From assembly GCF_038500265.1 (NCBI RefSeq), contig NZ_CP150637.1:955501-1019500 (forward strand): a DNA stretch of 64,000 bases. The letters run 5' to 3'. Every line of letters starts with the position of its first letter. Positions within the stretch are counted from its first letter, which is position 1. The translations under genes were made by a program, and so were the position numbers. The notes under the pieces are model-generated. The model was given only the letters and a program-made list of their open reading frames with translations, was not told the origin of the DNA and made no database searches. Below are positions 18,600 through 28,550 of the stretch, piece after piece. Origin of the DNA: Ignatzschineria larvae DSM 13226 (GTDB taxonomy: Bacteria; Pseudomonadota; Gammaproteobacteria; Cardiobacteriales; Wohlfahrtiimonadaceae).

Positions 18600-21096
18600 T
18601 ATCACTCATCTATTTGATTCCCAGCAAAAATATTTCTATACTCTGCAAGTTAATAATGATCATGACTTGCGAGTAGTTAGCTTTTCACTCTCCGAGGAGA
18701 TCTCTCAGCCTTTTAAAGCGACAATAGTGGTCGCTTCAACCTCATACCATTTAGATTTTAGTCAATTTCTAGATCATACCGGATTGTTTACATTCTATCG
18801 TAATGGTGAAGTGCAGCGATATCTGCATGGTGTGATTACCTCTATCGCCAAAGGTGATCGAAAGAATCGTTACTATCTTTACACTCTGACACTTGAACCA
18901 CGTATTTTTAAACTTGGTTTGCGTCAAAATGTGCGGATCTTTCAGCAACAAAGTGTAGAAAAAATCGTCACTACTTTACTCAAAGAATCCGGTGTTTTCT
19001 TCTTTAATTGGAGTTTAACAGCTAAATATGATTATCGTGAATATTGTGTGCAATACCGCGAAACTGATCTAGCTTTTATCGATAGACTCCTAGCTGAAGA
19101 AGGTATGAGTTACTATTTTGAGCATTTAGAAGATCGACATATTTTCGTAGTTTATGATCGATATACGGGGACAGGCTCGTTAGACCGTAAGATTCCCTAT
19201 CACTTGCCGCAAGGGGGTGCTGCACCTGCCGAGTCGATCTATAGCCTCTATTATCGAGAAGAGATTGGTTTTTCACATGTAAAACTCACAGATTATTGTT
19301 TCAAAAAATCAGCTTACACGCTCAGTAATGATGCGCAAGCAGATCTTAGTAGCCACGGTCAGAATAGACAATATTTCTACTACGATTATCCCGGGCGTTA
19401 TAAAGAGGATATCAGCGGTGAACGCTATACCCGTAAACGATTAGCAAAACTGAGAAAATCCCTCAATACAGCAGAAGTTAGTAGTAATGTATTGTCATTA
19501 ATAGCAGGGTATCGTTTAACTTTAGATGATCATATTGATGATTCTTTAAATCGAGATTGGCTAGTTGCTAAAATCACTCATGAAGGAACGCAGCATCAAG
19601 TTTTAGAAGAGGAAGGAATTGAAGGTACTGCTCTCTATCATAACCAAGCTACTTTAATAGATGCAAAAAGTGAATGGATCTCAGAGGGAAACTCAAAACC
19701 ACAGATTGATGGCTCGCAAATCGCAGTCGTTGTTGGTCCTGATAATGAAGAGATCTATTGTGATGAATATGCGCGAGTACGGGTAAAGTTTCCTTGGGAT
19801 ATTTATAGAACACCTGAGCCGAGTAATGATTCTGGTTTAAGTTGTTGGATTCGAGTCTCCCAAGATTGGGCCGGTGCAGGATGGGGTTCGATGCAATTGC
19901 CACGAGTCGGGCAAGAGGTTATTGTTACTTTTTTAAATGGCGATCCAGACCAACCGATCATCACAGGGCGAGTTTATAATAATCTCCAAACGACTCCCTA
20001 TAAAATGCCACGTTATAAGACAGTGACAACCATTAAGAGTAAAGAGGTTAAAGGCAGTGGTTATAACGAATTAATCTTAGATGATACCTATACGAAGATA
20101 AAAGCGATGCTCCATTCGACACACGGCGCATCCCAGCTTTCACTCGGCTATATTAAATCAGAACACCGAGTTGATAAACATCCTGATCACCGTGGCGATG
20201 GCTTTGAACTTAGAACGGATGAGTGGGGCGCTATTCGTGCCGGCAAAGGTTTATATATCTCCACAGATATCAGAGAGAAGGCGGAGAAAAAACAGCTTGA
20301 TCTCGAGGAATCCATTGTTCAACTTGAACAAGCGCTTGCGCTTGCGAGAGAGCTAGCAAGAGCTGCCGATACGTCTCAAACCTATCGCACAGATGTAGAT
20401 AATCAAGAATCTCAGTTTAAAGGAGTCTATCAAGAACTCAAATTGCCGGGAATGCTCTTAAGCTCTCCGGAAGGCATTGCGCTAACTAGTCCCAAAAGCA
20501 TTCAAACTTCGAGCAGTCAAAATATTACGCTGACCAGTTATCAAAGTATTGATATGAGTAGCTTTAAGGATTTCAGAGTGGCAGCAAAAACAAATGTCTC
20601 AATCCTCGCGGTAGAAAAAGATCTCAACTTGATAGCGAACCAAGGACGCATGAAGATTCAGGCTCAGAATAATGAGTTGGAATTATCATCAAAACAAGAG
20701 CTGAGAGTGATCTCGAATGATAATAGTATTGTGATTGCGGCTCAAAACGGTATCAAACTTGTATCGGGTGGAGCTTATATTCTCATCAAAGATGGAAAAG
20801 TAGAAATTGGTGGGCCTCAACCTTTAGACATTAAAACGGCAGGTTTTAATGTAGTCGGTAGTAATAACATGCCTTATAACTTTACTAGTTATGGTTCAGA
20901 AAACCCGATGTTAAATGATGAGATGTTTGTAATCGAGGATGATGAAGGAAATCCGATTCCAGGCTTCAAATATAAGATCGAAAGAGAAGATGGCGAAGTT
21001 TTTCGTGGTCGAACAAATCATAAGGGTGAAACGATGAGGATAGGTTCGGGCAATCAAAATTTGAAAATAGAAGTATTCCGAGATTGGGAGGAGTAG
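18586..21096 (+). CDS. vgrG: VgrG (TssI) spike with C-terminal TTR-like adaptor
   Basis: From ATG 18586 the protein has 836 residues; a ggggtgg ribosome site sits 5 bp upstream. Domains in order: a gp27-like region (1 to about 380), an OB-fold gp5-like region (DEYARVRVKFPWD, then SCWIRVSQDWAGAGWGSMQLPRVGQEV), a coiled segment and a gp5 beta-helix tail (LTSPKSIQTSSSQNITLTSY). The last 60 residues or so (from EDDEGNPIPGFKYKI) look like a transthyretin-like adaptor of the kind that binds Tle effectors. The tle1 gene follows after 3 bp. The 3' half of this gene is the source or relative of four truncated copies downstream. Confidence 0.96.
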   Translation: MLAHNITHLFDSQQKYFYTLQVNNDHDLRVVSFSLSEEISQPFKATIVVASTSYHLDFSQFLDHTGLFTFYRNGEVQRYLHGVITSIAKGDRKNRYYLYTLTLEPRIFKLGLRQNVRIFQQQSVEKIVTTLLKESGVFFFNWSLTAKYDYREYCVQYRETDLAFIDRLLAEEGMSYYFEHLEDRHIFVVYDRYTGTGSLDRKIPYHLPQGGAAPAESIYSLYYREEIGFSHVKLTDYCFKKSAYTLSNDAQADLSSHGQNRQYFYYDYPGRYKEDISGERYTRKRLAKLRKSLNTAEVSSNVLSLIAGYRLTLDDHIDDSLNRDWLVAKITHEGTQHQVLEEEGIEGTALYHNQATLIDAKSEWISEGNSKPQIDGSQIAVVVGPDNEEIYCDEYARVRVKFPWDIYRTPEPSNDSGLSCWIRVSQDWAGAGWGSMQLPRVGQEVIVTFLNGDPDQPIITGRVYNNLQTTPYKMPRYKTVTTIKSKEVKGSGYNELILDDTYTKIKAMLHSTHGASQLSLGYIKSEHRVDKHPDHRGDGFELRTDEWGAIRAGKGLYISTDIREKAEKKQLDLEESIVQLEQALALARELARAADTSQTYRTDVDNQESQFKGVYQELKLPGMLLSSPEGIALTSPKSIQTSSSQNITLTSYQSIDMSSFKDFRVAAKTNVSILAVEKDLNLIANQGRMKIQAQNNELELSSKQELRVISNDNSIVIAAQNGIKLVSGGAYILIKDGKVEIGGPQPLDIKTAGFNVVGSNNMPYNFTSYGSENPMLNDEMFVIEDDEGNPIPGFKYKIEREDGEVFRGRTNHKGETMRIGSGNQNLKIEVFRDWEE

Positions 21097-21099
21097 GTA

Positions 21100-23079
21100 A
21101 TGTCTAATGAACAAGGATATCAAAATTATGAGGCATATGAAGGTGATTATAGTAAAAACCAAGATGTCCGACAAGGCTCAAAAATGCCAATGGGACCTGG
21201 TAGCACTAATGGACGTGAAGGCTCATCGGTAAAGATTGTTTTAGAAAATTATACTATTAATGTCTTTTTTGATGGCACGGGAAACAACGTTCATAATACA
21301 GAGTTTAGACTATTAGATGAAGAATATGATGCACTTCAAAAGAAGAGACAATTTTATAAAAAAGAGCTTGCAGAAAGCATGGCTCAAGATATTAAGATAA
21401 ATGTTCTCACAGAACGAAATGGTAAAACTTATATTACACAAAGAAGCCCAAATCTTCGTGAACGTATCCAAGAGGAGCAGCGATTAGCTAAAGAGCAAGC
21501 GCAGCTGAAAAAAAGAATTTCTGATATTGAGAATGAAATGGATCATCTTATTGATAAGAAAAAGTATAAAGATCGTACTTATCAAAAGGAGCCTAACGTC
21601 AGTTATCGTAATGAGTTTAGTAACGTTGCATTACTTCATCTAGGATCAGATGAGTTCTCAAAAAACAGTAAAAATATTTATATTGAGGGTGCTGGTACAA
21701 CCAAGGATGAAGTTGATGATACTGAGGGTTTAGGTTTTGCCTCAGGTGAAAAAAGTGGTGTTTATGTACGTATCAATGAAGCATTTAAAAAAATTCAGGA
21801 AATTACAAAAATAATAAAAGCTCAAAGATATTCCGTTAATGTCTTTGGTTTTAGTCGCGGTTCATTTTATGCCCGTGTTTTTTGTGCATGGTTGAAAGCA
21901 GCTGAGTCAGCTAATGAAGGTGAAGAGCATACTCATAATCTACGGTACCAACACTTAAATGCACCTCCCGATCTTTTTAACATATCATTGTTAGGTATCT
22001 ATGATACTGTTTCATCTCATGGAAAAGAGCATTACAGTGATCCTGAAGGTACAAGATCAATGTCCCCACTAGCACTATTCGATAGTGATCAATTCCCTTT
22101 AGCGATTACTAATGATGATCAAGATATTTATAAGATAGTCCACCTTACTGCCCAAAACGAATATCGAGATCATTTTCCATTAACGCCTATTACTGCAGCC
22201 TTAAAAAGCCAACCTACAAAAGGTGGAAGTGCCCTTGAAATAAGTTTCCCCGGAGCACACTCTAATCTCGGTGGTGCCTATACTGATGTATGGAAAGAAG
22301 AAAATCACTATATTAGTAAAACAGGATCTTTGGTATCACACCCATTTTTTGGAGAAAAAGATGGGGCGATTCATTGGAAATGGTGGGTAAATAAGGGGTA
22401 TTATTTAAAATCAGAGTTATCTAAAAAACTCTACAAGAGTATTAGTATTAATCTCGTACCAAGTTTGGTCTCTGCATATTTTGTCGCAAACCGCGGTGTT
22501 CGTAATCATTATCAATATATCACGTTTGGAGCCATGCGAATGGCTGCAGAAAAATTTGGGACGATGAAATTTAATGAGAAACAAGAAAGATTGCAAGAAC
22601 GACTGTATATTTTTGAGCAGGCTAAAAGAGGTCAGGATGTGAATAAACAAGAAGCTATTCAATATCAAAAAGAGATTTCTAATCAAAGAGCCAAGGTTTT
22701 ATCTAATGTAGATGCAGCTATTCGAGCAAAAATGATTAAACATATGAATGACCATGGTAAGTTTGAATTTGAGTTATCTAAGGAACTTCCAGATCTCAAA
22801 GACCAAAAATGTTTATATGGCACATTTATTTGTAATAGTCTTCAACCAATATCAGCCACTTACAAAGATGAGGTAAGTCCTGTCTTTTTTGAAGGCGAAT
22901 TTGAAAATGTCGAACAGCAATTATCTTATGAAAAGTACGATATTCAACCAGAAAAAAAATATGTTGAACGTCTAAGGACACCGTCAGTGACAATCCATGG
23001 TGTTGAGAATGAGGGAACCACAAGAAGGAATCAATCTGCGACAGGTATACCTTCACGTCCTACGGTGAAGGGTGGGTAA
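21100..23079 (+). CDS. tle1: Tle1-family (DUF2235) phospholipase T6SS effector
   Basis: A 659-residue protein with the DUF2235 pattern: NVFFDGTGNN near residue 55, the GxSxG nucleophile elbow G-F-S-R-G at 250-254 (Ser252), an Asp in LLGIYDTV (Asp302) and the FPGAHSNLGGAY motif with His387. Tle1 enzymes are phospholipases delivered by VgrG into rival periplasms. The usual HSDVGGGY reads HSNLGGAY here, so one conserved Asp is Asn. There is no signal peptide, as expected for VgrG delivery. It starts 3 bp after vgrG and is followed by an immunity-like lipoprotein gene 7 bp on. Which Asp completes the triad is inferred. Confidence 0.9.
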   Translation: MSNEQGYQNYEAYEGDYSKNQDVRQGSKMPMGPGSTNGREGSSVKIVLENYTINVFFDGTGNNVHNTEFRLLDEEYDALQKKRQFYKKELAESMAQDIKINVLTERNGKTYITQRSPNLRERIQEEQRLAKEQAQLKKRISDIENEMDHLIDKKKYKDRTYQKEPNVSYRNEFSNVALLHLGSDEFSKNSKNIYIEGAGTTKDEVDDTEGLGFASGEKSGVYVRINEAFKKIQEITKIIKAQRYSVNVFGFSRGSFYARVFCAWLKAAESANEGEEHTHNLRYQHLNAPPDLFNISLLGIYDTVSSHGKEHYSDPEGTRSMSPLALFDSDQFPLAITNDDQDIYKIVHLTAQNEYRDHFPLTPITAALKSQPTKGGSALEISFPGAHSNLGGAYTDVWKEENHYISKTGSLVSHPFFGEKDGAIHWKWWVNKGYYLKSELSKKLYKSISINLVPSLVSAYFVANRGVRNHYQYITFGAMRMAAEKFGTMKFNEKQERLQERLYIFEQAKRGQDVNKQEAIQYQKEISNQRAKVLSNVDAAIRAKMIKHMNDHGKFEFELSKELPDLKDQKCLYGTFICNSLQPISATYKDEVSPVFFEGEFENVEQQLSYEKYDIQPEKKYVERLRTPSVTIHGVENEGTTRRNQSATGIPSRPTVKGG

Positions 23080-23086
23080 TAAAAAA

Positions 23087-24304
23087 ATGAAAAAATTAAG
23101 AATTAATTATTGGCTATTTATTTTTTGTATAGCTTTTGTATATTTTTTAATGGGTTGTAATATGAATAATAAAAGAGAGAGAGAGCAAGAAGTAGATATT
23201 TTTGGATATACGGTAACATTGGGTGCTCCTCAAGAATTTAATCTTTTGTTCGGCGGGCATAATAGTTACCTCTACTTGACAGAGGAAAATCAAGAAACTG
23301 GGGAGAAAATTGATAGAATAGTGACCTCTTTTCCGACTTTAGGAGATTTCCAAGGAGGATTTTGGCGAAATGGCGGTACTAAGACATCTAATAGTAATAG
23401 AGCTGAATTCCCAACGGGGATCTATCTGCAATGGTACTCATTGTTTGAAAAACAAGGCTGGAAAATACGTTTTGACTTCGATCCCATCTTTATGGAAAAA
23501 CTCAAGTATCATTGTTTCAAAAATGTTAATGATGGAGCGGATGATTGCATTGTTGATCGTCGTAATTTTGGACAAGATTATATTTTAGGAAATTTTTCGT
23601 TCAATATTTATGCCATGCCCAGTGGGCTAGCCTACGTTTATATGTCAGGGGGTGGAGAAACTTATCTTCTTGGAGAGCTTCAAGCAGAACCCACAGATAT
23701 TAATTTTGAGAGCTACAAAATAACTTTAGGCTCACGCCTCAATGAGACAGGAGATGAGGTATTTAATCGCCGACTCTCTTATCAAACAGAAGAATTTCAA
23801 AAAGCATATCACGACGGGACTCTCTCATTTAGTACCGAGAAGTGGGAACGCCGGATGAAACGATATGATTGGGAGCTTGTCGGCAATTCTTTTTACAAGA
23901 TAAAAGGTCCTTTTAATTCTGTTTACACTAATGCGGAGATGTATAACATCTATCAAGACGGTAAAAACACTTTTCGAGATCGTCATGCCCCGCCGAATCA
24001 TTTGACTGTTTATCTTGAAGGTACAGAACTATCGCCAAACCCGGGAGTTGTAAAAAGAGTTCGTTTTAAGTTTGATGACGATGAAATTATGAAGTCATTT
24101 GAAATAATGTCAGCGTTAGATCCTGATGTGAAATTACAACTACAATTAGATTTATCTGCCGATTTTACCGGACATCGTTTATTTTTAAAAAATGGTGATA
24201 AAATCCGCCGTATAGAAAGTACGATGTTCTATATCGAAGATATTCCCGAACTATATAAACCTGTTATTGAAGATCCTAACTATAAGATGCCTAGCGTGGA
24301 TTAA
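23087..24304 (+). CDS. Tli1-like immunity lipoprotein, copy A
   Basis: From ATG 23087 the protein has 405 residues, with a signal peptide ending in F-L-M-G-C (Cys24). It is expected in the periplasm on a membrane anchor, where a Tle1 phospholipase would act. It directly follows tle1, so it is the best candidate for its cognate immunity protein, resembling the DUF2931-type proteins found beside Tle1 genes (family assignment from memory). Segments such as FGGHNSYLYL, FPTLGDFQGGFWR and YSLFEKQGW recur in four relatives in this window. A GTG at 23072 is in frame but overlaps tle1. Confidence 0.72.
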   Translation: MKKLRINYWLFIFCIAFVYFLMGCNMNNKREREQEVDIFGYTVTLGAPQEFNLLFGGHNSYLYLTEENQETGEKIDRIVTSFPTLGDFQGGFWRNGGTKTSNSNRAEFPTGIYLQWYSLFEKQGWKIRFDFDPIFMEKLKYHCFKNVNDGADDCIVDRRNFGQDYILGNFSFNIYAMPSGLAYVYMSGGGETYLLGELQAEPTDINFESYKITLGSRLNETGDEVFNRRLSYQTEEFQKAYHDGTLSFSTEKWERRMKRYDWELVGNSFYKIKGPFNSVYTNAEMYNIYQDGKNTFRDRHAPPNHLTVYLEGTELSPNPGVVKRVRFKFDDDEIMKSFEIMSALDPDVKLQLQLDLSADFTGHRLFLKNGDKIRRIESTMFYIEDIPELYKPVIEDPNYKMPSVD

Positions 24305-24323
24305 GAGATAGGATAATGCTCTA

Positions 24324-25529
24324 ATGAGGGATACTGGATGTAATTTCATTTATCAAAATTCTATCTATTTTCATTGCGATTATCCCGGGTGCTATAAAGA
24401 AGATATCAGCGGTGAGCGCTATACCACACCTGAGCCGAGTAATGATTCTGGTTTAAGTTGCTGGATTCGAGTCTCTCAAGATTGGGCCGGTGCAGGATGG
24501 GGTTCGATGCAATTGCCACGAGTCGGGCAAGAGGTTATTGTCACTTTTTTAAATGGCGATCCAGACCAACCGATCATCACAGGGCGAGTTTATAATAATC
24601 TCCAAACTACTCCGTATAAAATGCCGCGTTATAAAACAGTGACAACCATTAAGAGTAAAGAGGTTAAAGGTAGTGGTTATAACGAATTAATCTTAGATGA
24701 TACCTATACGAAGATAAAAGCGATGCTCCATTCTACACACGGCGCATCCCAGCTTTCACTCGGCTATATTAAATCAGAACACCGAGTTGATAAACATCCT
24801 GATCACCGTGGCGATGGCTTTGAACTTAGAACGGATGAGTGGGGCGCTATTCGTGCCGGCAAAGGTTTATATATTTCCACAGATATCAGAGAGAAGGCGG
24901 AGAAAAAGCAACTTGATCTCGAGGAATCCATTGTTCAACTTGAACAAGCGCTTGCGCTTGCGAGAGAGCTAGCAAGAGCAGCAGATACGTCTCAAACCTA
25001 TCGCACAGATGTAGATAATCAAGAATCTCAGTTTAAAGGAGTCTATCAAGAACTCAAATTGCCGGGAATGCTCTTAAGCTCTCCGGAAGGCATTGCGCTA
25101 ACTAGTCCCAAAAGCATTCAAGCTTCGAGCAGTCAAAATATTGCGCTGACCAGTTATCAAAGTATTGATATGAGTAGCTTTAAGGATTTCAGAGTGGCAG
25201 CAAAAACAAATGTCTCAATCCTCGCGGTAGAAAAAGATCTCAACTTGATAGCGAACCAAGGACGCATGAAGATTCAGGCTCAGAATAATGAGTTGGAATT
25301 ATCATCAAAACAAGAGCTGAGAGTGATCTCGAATGATAATAGTATTGTGATCGCGGCTCAAAACGGTATCAAGCTTGTATCGGGCGGTGCTTATATTCTC
25401 ATCAAAGATGGAAAAGTAGAAATTGGTGGACCTCAACCTTTAGACATTAAAACGGCAGGTTTTAATGTAGTCGGTAGTAATAACATGCCTTATAACTTTA
25501 CCAATTATGATTCAGAAAACCCGATGTAA
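24324..25529 (+). pseudogene. Truncated vgrG copy I (internal deletion, tail only)
   Basis: The 401-residue frame starts with a short stretch resembling VgrG around YPGRYKEDISGERYT, then jumps directly to TPEPSNDSGLSCW. The gp27-like N-terminal region and about 125 internal residues are missing compared with vgrG at 18586. From there it is nearly identical to vgrG through the OB fold and beta-helix tail. It ends at SENPM because codon TTA of vgrG has become TAA. After the stop it still matches vgrG for about 27 bases, then joins a tle1 3' fragment. It cannot form a complete spike, so it is best read as a recombination substrate or relic. Confidence 0.85.
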
Positions 25530-25556
25530 AATGATGAGATGTTTGTAATCGAGGAT

Positions 25557-26071
25557 TACAAATTATTTTTAATAATGAACAAGAACGAATTTCGGAACGG
25601 AAAACAATTTTTGATAAGGCAAAATCAGGTGAGGATGTAAAAGCTACTGAAGCAAGAAAATACCAAAAGGAAATTACCCTCAAAAGGGCTGAGATTTTAA
25701 AAAAAATGGATGACGCAGTTCAAGAATTTTTACAGAAACATCTTCACGAACATGGAGAGTATGCATTTGATATATCGAGTGTATTTAATGATGAACAAGA
25801 TAAAAAAGATTTATATGCCACTTATATCTGTAATAGCTTAAATCCTATTTGGCGATTATCTAATATAAATTTATCTACGAAAGAAGTACTCGAAATAAAG
25901 GAAAGTATGACACAAACTAGAAATGAATATGATATACATCCTAAAAAAGAGGTTGGAGTTGAATACGGTATCAATCTTGGAGTAACGGGAATTGAAAATG
26001 AAGGGAGTAGTAGTAAAAATAGACATTGGTGGGACAAAGAAGTAAAGCGCCCGACTGTAAAAGGTGGCTGA
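25557..26071 (+). pseudogene. tle1 3' fragment, copy 1 (effector C-terminus only)
   Basis: An open frame from about 25557 encodes about 170 residues that align with the last third of the Tle1 protein (NNEQERISER against FNEKQERLQER; ATYICNSLNPI against GTFICNSLQPI). It ends in the same RPTVKGG tail. No start codon lies before ATG 25706, and the lipase motifs are absent. The sequence differs clearly from tle1 at 21100, so it derives from another Tle1 allele. It abuts the start of immunity gene copy B (TGA then ATG). Confidence 0.8.
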
Positions 26072-27259
26072 ATGAAGAGCATAGTTAGTTATCTTAATCA
26101 CTTTTTATTTTATGGCATCAGCTCAATTTTATTATTAGGATGTAATACAAATATGGATAGCAACTCAAAACTAGATGAATACAGTTATGTTGTGCGATTA
26201 AGCGCCCCTAAAGAATATAATTTATTATTTGGAGGACATAATAGCTATTTATATTTATCAGAATTAAATGAGAAATCTGGAAACCTGGTAGATCGTAAAG
26301 TAACTACATTTCCCACTTTAGGGGATTTTAAAGGTGGATTTTGGCGTCTAGGTAGTAAAGTAACATCGGGCGGTAATGAAGCTGAATTCCCATCAGGAAT
26401 TTTTTTAAGATGGTATTCCTTATTTGAAAAGCAAGGTTGGGCGGGTCGTTATGATTTTAATCCGGAATTTATGTCACAAATAAAACAACATTGCTTTATG
26501 AATGTGGTTAGAGGGTACGAAGATTGTCTTACAGCTAAAAAGAATATTTTTTCATTTGATATTTATGCAATGCCCAGCGGCTTAGCCTATGTTTATATTA
26601 GTGGTGCAGGTGAGACCTATTTTTTAGGAGAAATTCAAGCAGAACCAATAGATATAAACTTTGAAATCTATAAAAAAACTTTAGGCTCGCGTCTCAATGA
26701 GACAGGAGATGAGGTATTTAATCGCCGACTCTCTTATCAAACAGAGGAATTTCAAAAAGCATATCACGACGGGACTCTCTCATTTAGTACCGAGAAGTGG
26801 GAACGCCGGATGAAACGATATGATTGGGAGCTTGTCGGCAATTCTTTCTATAAAGTCAAAGGTCCTTTTAATGCTGTTTATACTAATGCGGAGATGTATA
26901 ACATCTATCAAGATGGTAAAAACACTTTTCGAGATCGTCATGCGCCGCCTAATCATTTGACGGTTTATTTAGAAGGCACAGAATTATCGCCTAATCCCGG
27001 TAGAGTAGAACGAGTGAGGTTTAAGTTTGATGATGATGAGATTATGGAAGCCTTTGAGGTTATGGAAGCTATTGATCCAAATAATAAAATCACATTAGAA
27101 ATTGATATGTCAGCTGATTTTAAATCTCATCGATTAATATTAGCTAATGGTAATAGAGCTGTACGTTTAAAACCTACAATGTTCTATATTGAAGATATAC
27201 CCGAACTATATAAACCCGTTATTGAAGATCCTAACTATAAGATGCCTAGCGTAGATTAA
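26072..27259 (+). CDS. Tli1-like immunity lipoprotein, copy B
   Basis: A 395-residue protein whose signal peptide ends in L-L-L-G-C (Cys24). It shares the family pattern of copy A, but its N-terminal half and its last 90 residues or so are divergent at the DNA level. A central block (from GSRLNETGDEVFNRRLSYQ through the ELSPNPG region) is almost identical to the other copies. It starts directly at the end of a tle1 3' fragment, so it is probably the former partner of that lost effector allele, now an orphan immunity gene. An identical protein is encoded at 34272. Confidence 0.72.
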   Translation: MKSIVSYLNHFLFYGISSILLLGCNTNMDSNSKLDEYSYVVRLSAPKEYNLLFGGHNSYLYLSELNEKSGNLVDRKVTTFPTLGDFKGGFWRLGSKVTSGGNEAEFPSGIFLRWYSLFEKQGWAGRYDFNPEFMSQIKQHCFMNVVRGYEDCLTAKKNIFSFDIYAMPSGLAYVYISGAGETYFLGEIQAEPIDINFEIYKKTLGSRLNETGDEVFNRRLSYQTEEFQKAYHDGTLSFSTEKWERRMKRYDWELVGNSFYKVKGPFNAVYTNAEMYNIYQDGKNTFRDRHAPPNHLTVYLEGTELSPNPGRVERVRFKFDDDEIMEAFEVMEAIDPNNKITLEIDMSADFKSHRLILANGNRAVRLKPTMFYIEDIPELYKPVIEDPNYKMPSVD

Positions 27260-27319
27260 AGTGAATTTCTGTTTATCACTAATTAAATCCTTAAAAATGA
27301 GTAATGGTAATATTTTTTT

Positions 27320-28531
27320 ATGAAAAGAAGCTTAAAGTATTTATTAATCGGACTAGCTGCGGTAATCATTACAATAACGATCCAATTTTTCCCAGAGCCT
27401 GATGAAAAAGAGCAAGAAGTAGATATTTTTGGATATACGGTAACATTGGGTGCTCCTCAAGAATTTAATCTTTTGTTCGGCGGGCATAATAGTTACCTCT
27501 ACTTGACAGAGAAAAATCAAGAAACTGGGGAGAAAATTGATAGAATAGTGACCTCTTTTCCGACTTTAGGAGATTTCCAAGGAGGATTTTGGCGAAATGG
27601 CGGTACTAAGACATCTAATAGTAATAGAGCTGAATTCCCAACGGGGATCTATCTGCAATGGTACTCATTGTTTGAAAAACAAGGCTGGAAAATACGTTTT
27701 GACTTCGATCCCATCTTTATGGAGAAGCTCAAACATCACTGTTTTAGAAATGTTAATCGAGGTGCTCAAGTATGTATGATAGATCGGCGTAATTTTGGTC
27801 AGAATTATATTTTAGGAAGTTTTAATTTTTCTATCTACGCCATGCCCAGTGGGCTAGCCTACGTTTATATGTCAGGGGGTGGAGAAACTTATCTTCTTGG
27901 AGAGCTTCAAGCAGAACCCACAGATATTAATTTTGAGAGCTACAAAATAACTTTAGGCTCACGTCTCAATGAGACAGGAGATGAGGTATTTAATCGCCGA
28001 CTCTCTTATCAAACAGAGGAATTTCAAAAAGCATATCACGACGGGACTCTCTCATTTAGTACCGAGAAGTGGGAACGCCGGATGAAACGATATGATTGGG
28101 AGCTTGTCGGCAATTCTTTCTATAAAGTCAAAGGTCCTTTTAATGCTGTTTATACTAATGCGGAGATGTATAACATCTATCAAGATGGTAAAAACACTTT
28201 TCGAGATCGTCATGCGCCGCCTAATCATTTGACGGTTTATTTAGAAGGTACAGAACTATCGCCAAACCCGGGAGTTGTAAAAAGAGTTCGTTTTAAGTTT
28301 GATGACGATGAAATTATGAAGTCATTTGAAATAATGTCAGCGTTAGATCCTGATGTGAAATTACAACTACAATTAGATTTATCTGCCGATTTTACCGGAC
28401 ATCGTTTATTTTTAAAAAATGGTGATAAAATCCGCCGTATAGAAAGTACGATGTTCTATATCGAAGATATTCCCGAACTATATAAACCTGTTATTGAAGA
28501 TCCTAACTATAAGATGCCTAGCGTGGATTAA
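27320..28531 (+). CDS. Tli1-like immunity protein, copy C (membrane-anchored, no lipobox)
   Basis: A 403-residue relative of copy A. From EQEVDIFGYTVTLGAP onward it is nearly identical to copy A. The first 30 residues or so are different: MKRSLKYLLIGLAAVIITITIQFF forms an uncleaved anchor without a lipobox cysteine. A variable patch lies in the middle (HCFRNVNRGAQVCMIDRRNF here, HCFKNVNDGADDCIVDRRNF in A). The N-terminus was apparently swapped at the shared GAGCAAGAAGTAGATATT stretch. The 60 bp upstream of it lack a gene. Confidence 0.72.
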   Translation: MKRSLKYLLIGLAAVIITITIQFFPEPDEKEQEVDIFGYTVTLGAPQEFNLLFGGHNSYLYLTEKNQETGEKIDRIVTSFPTLGDFQGGFWRNGGTKTSNSNRAEFPTGIYLQWYSLFEKQGWKIRFDFDPIFMEKLKHHCFRNVNRGAQVCMIDRRNFGQNYILGSFNFSIYAMPSGLAYVYMSGGGETYLLGELQAEPTDINFESYKITLGSRLNETGDEVFNRRLSYQTEEFQKAYHDGTLSFSTEKWERRMKRYDWELVGNSFYKVKGPFNAVYTNAEMYNIYQDGKNTFRDRHAPPNHLTVYLEGTELSPNPGVVKRVRFKFDDDEIMKSFEIMSALDPDVKLQLQLDLSADFTGHRLFLKNGDKIRRIESTMFYIEDIPELYKPVIEDPNYKMPSVD

Positions 28532-28550
28532 GAGATAGGGTAATACTCTA

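Noticed and set aside
25822-26101. Two overlapping - strand open frames, repeated at 34022-34301
   Set aside because: They are antisense shadows of the tle1 fragment and duplicate only because the DNA is duplicated.
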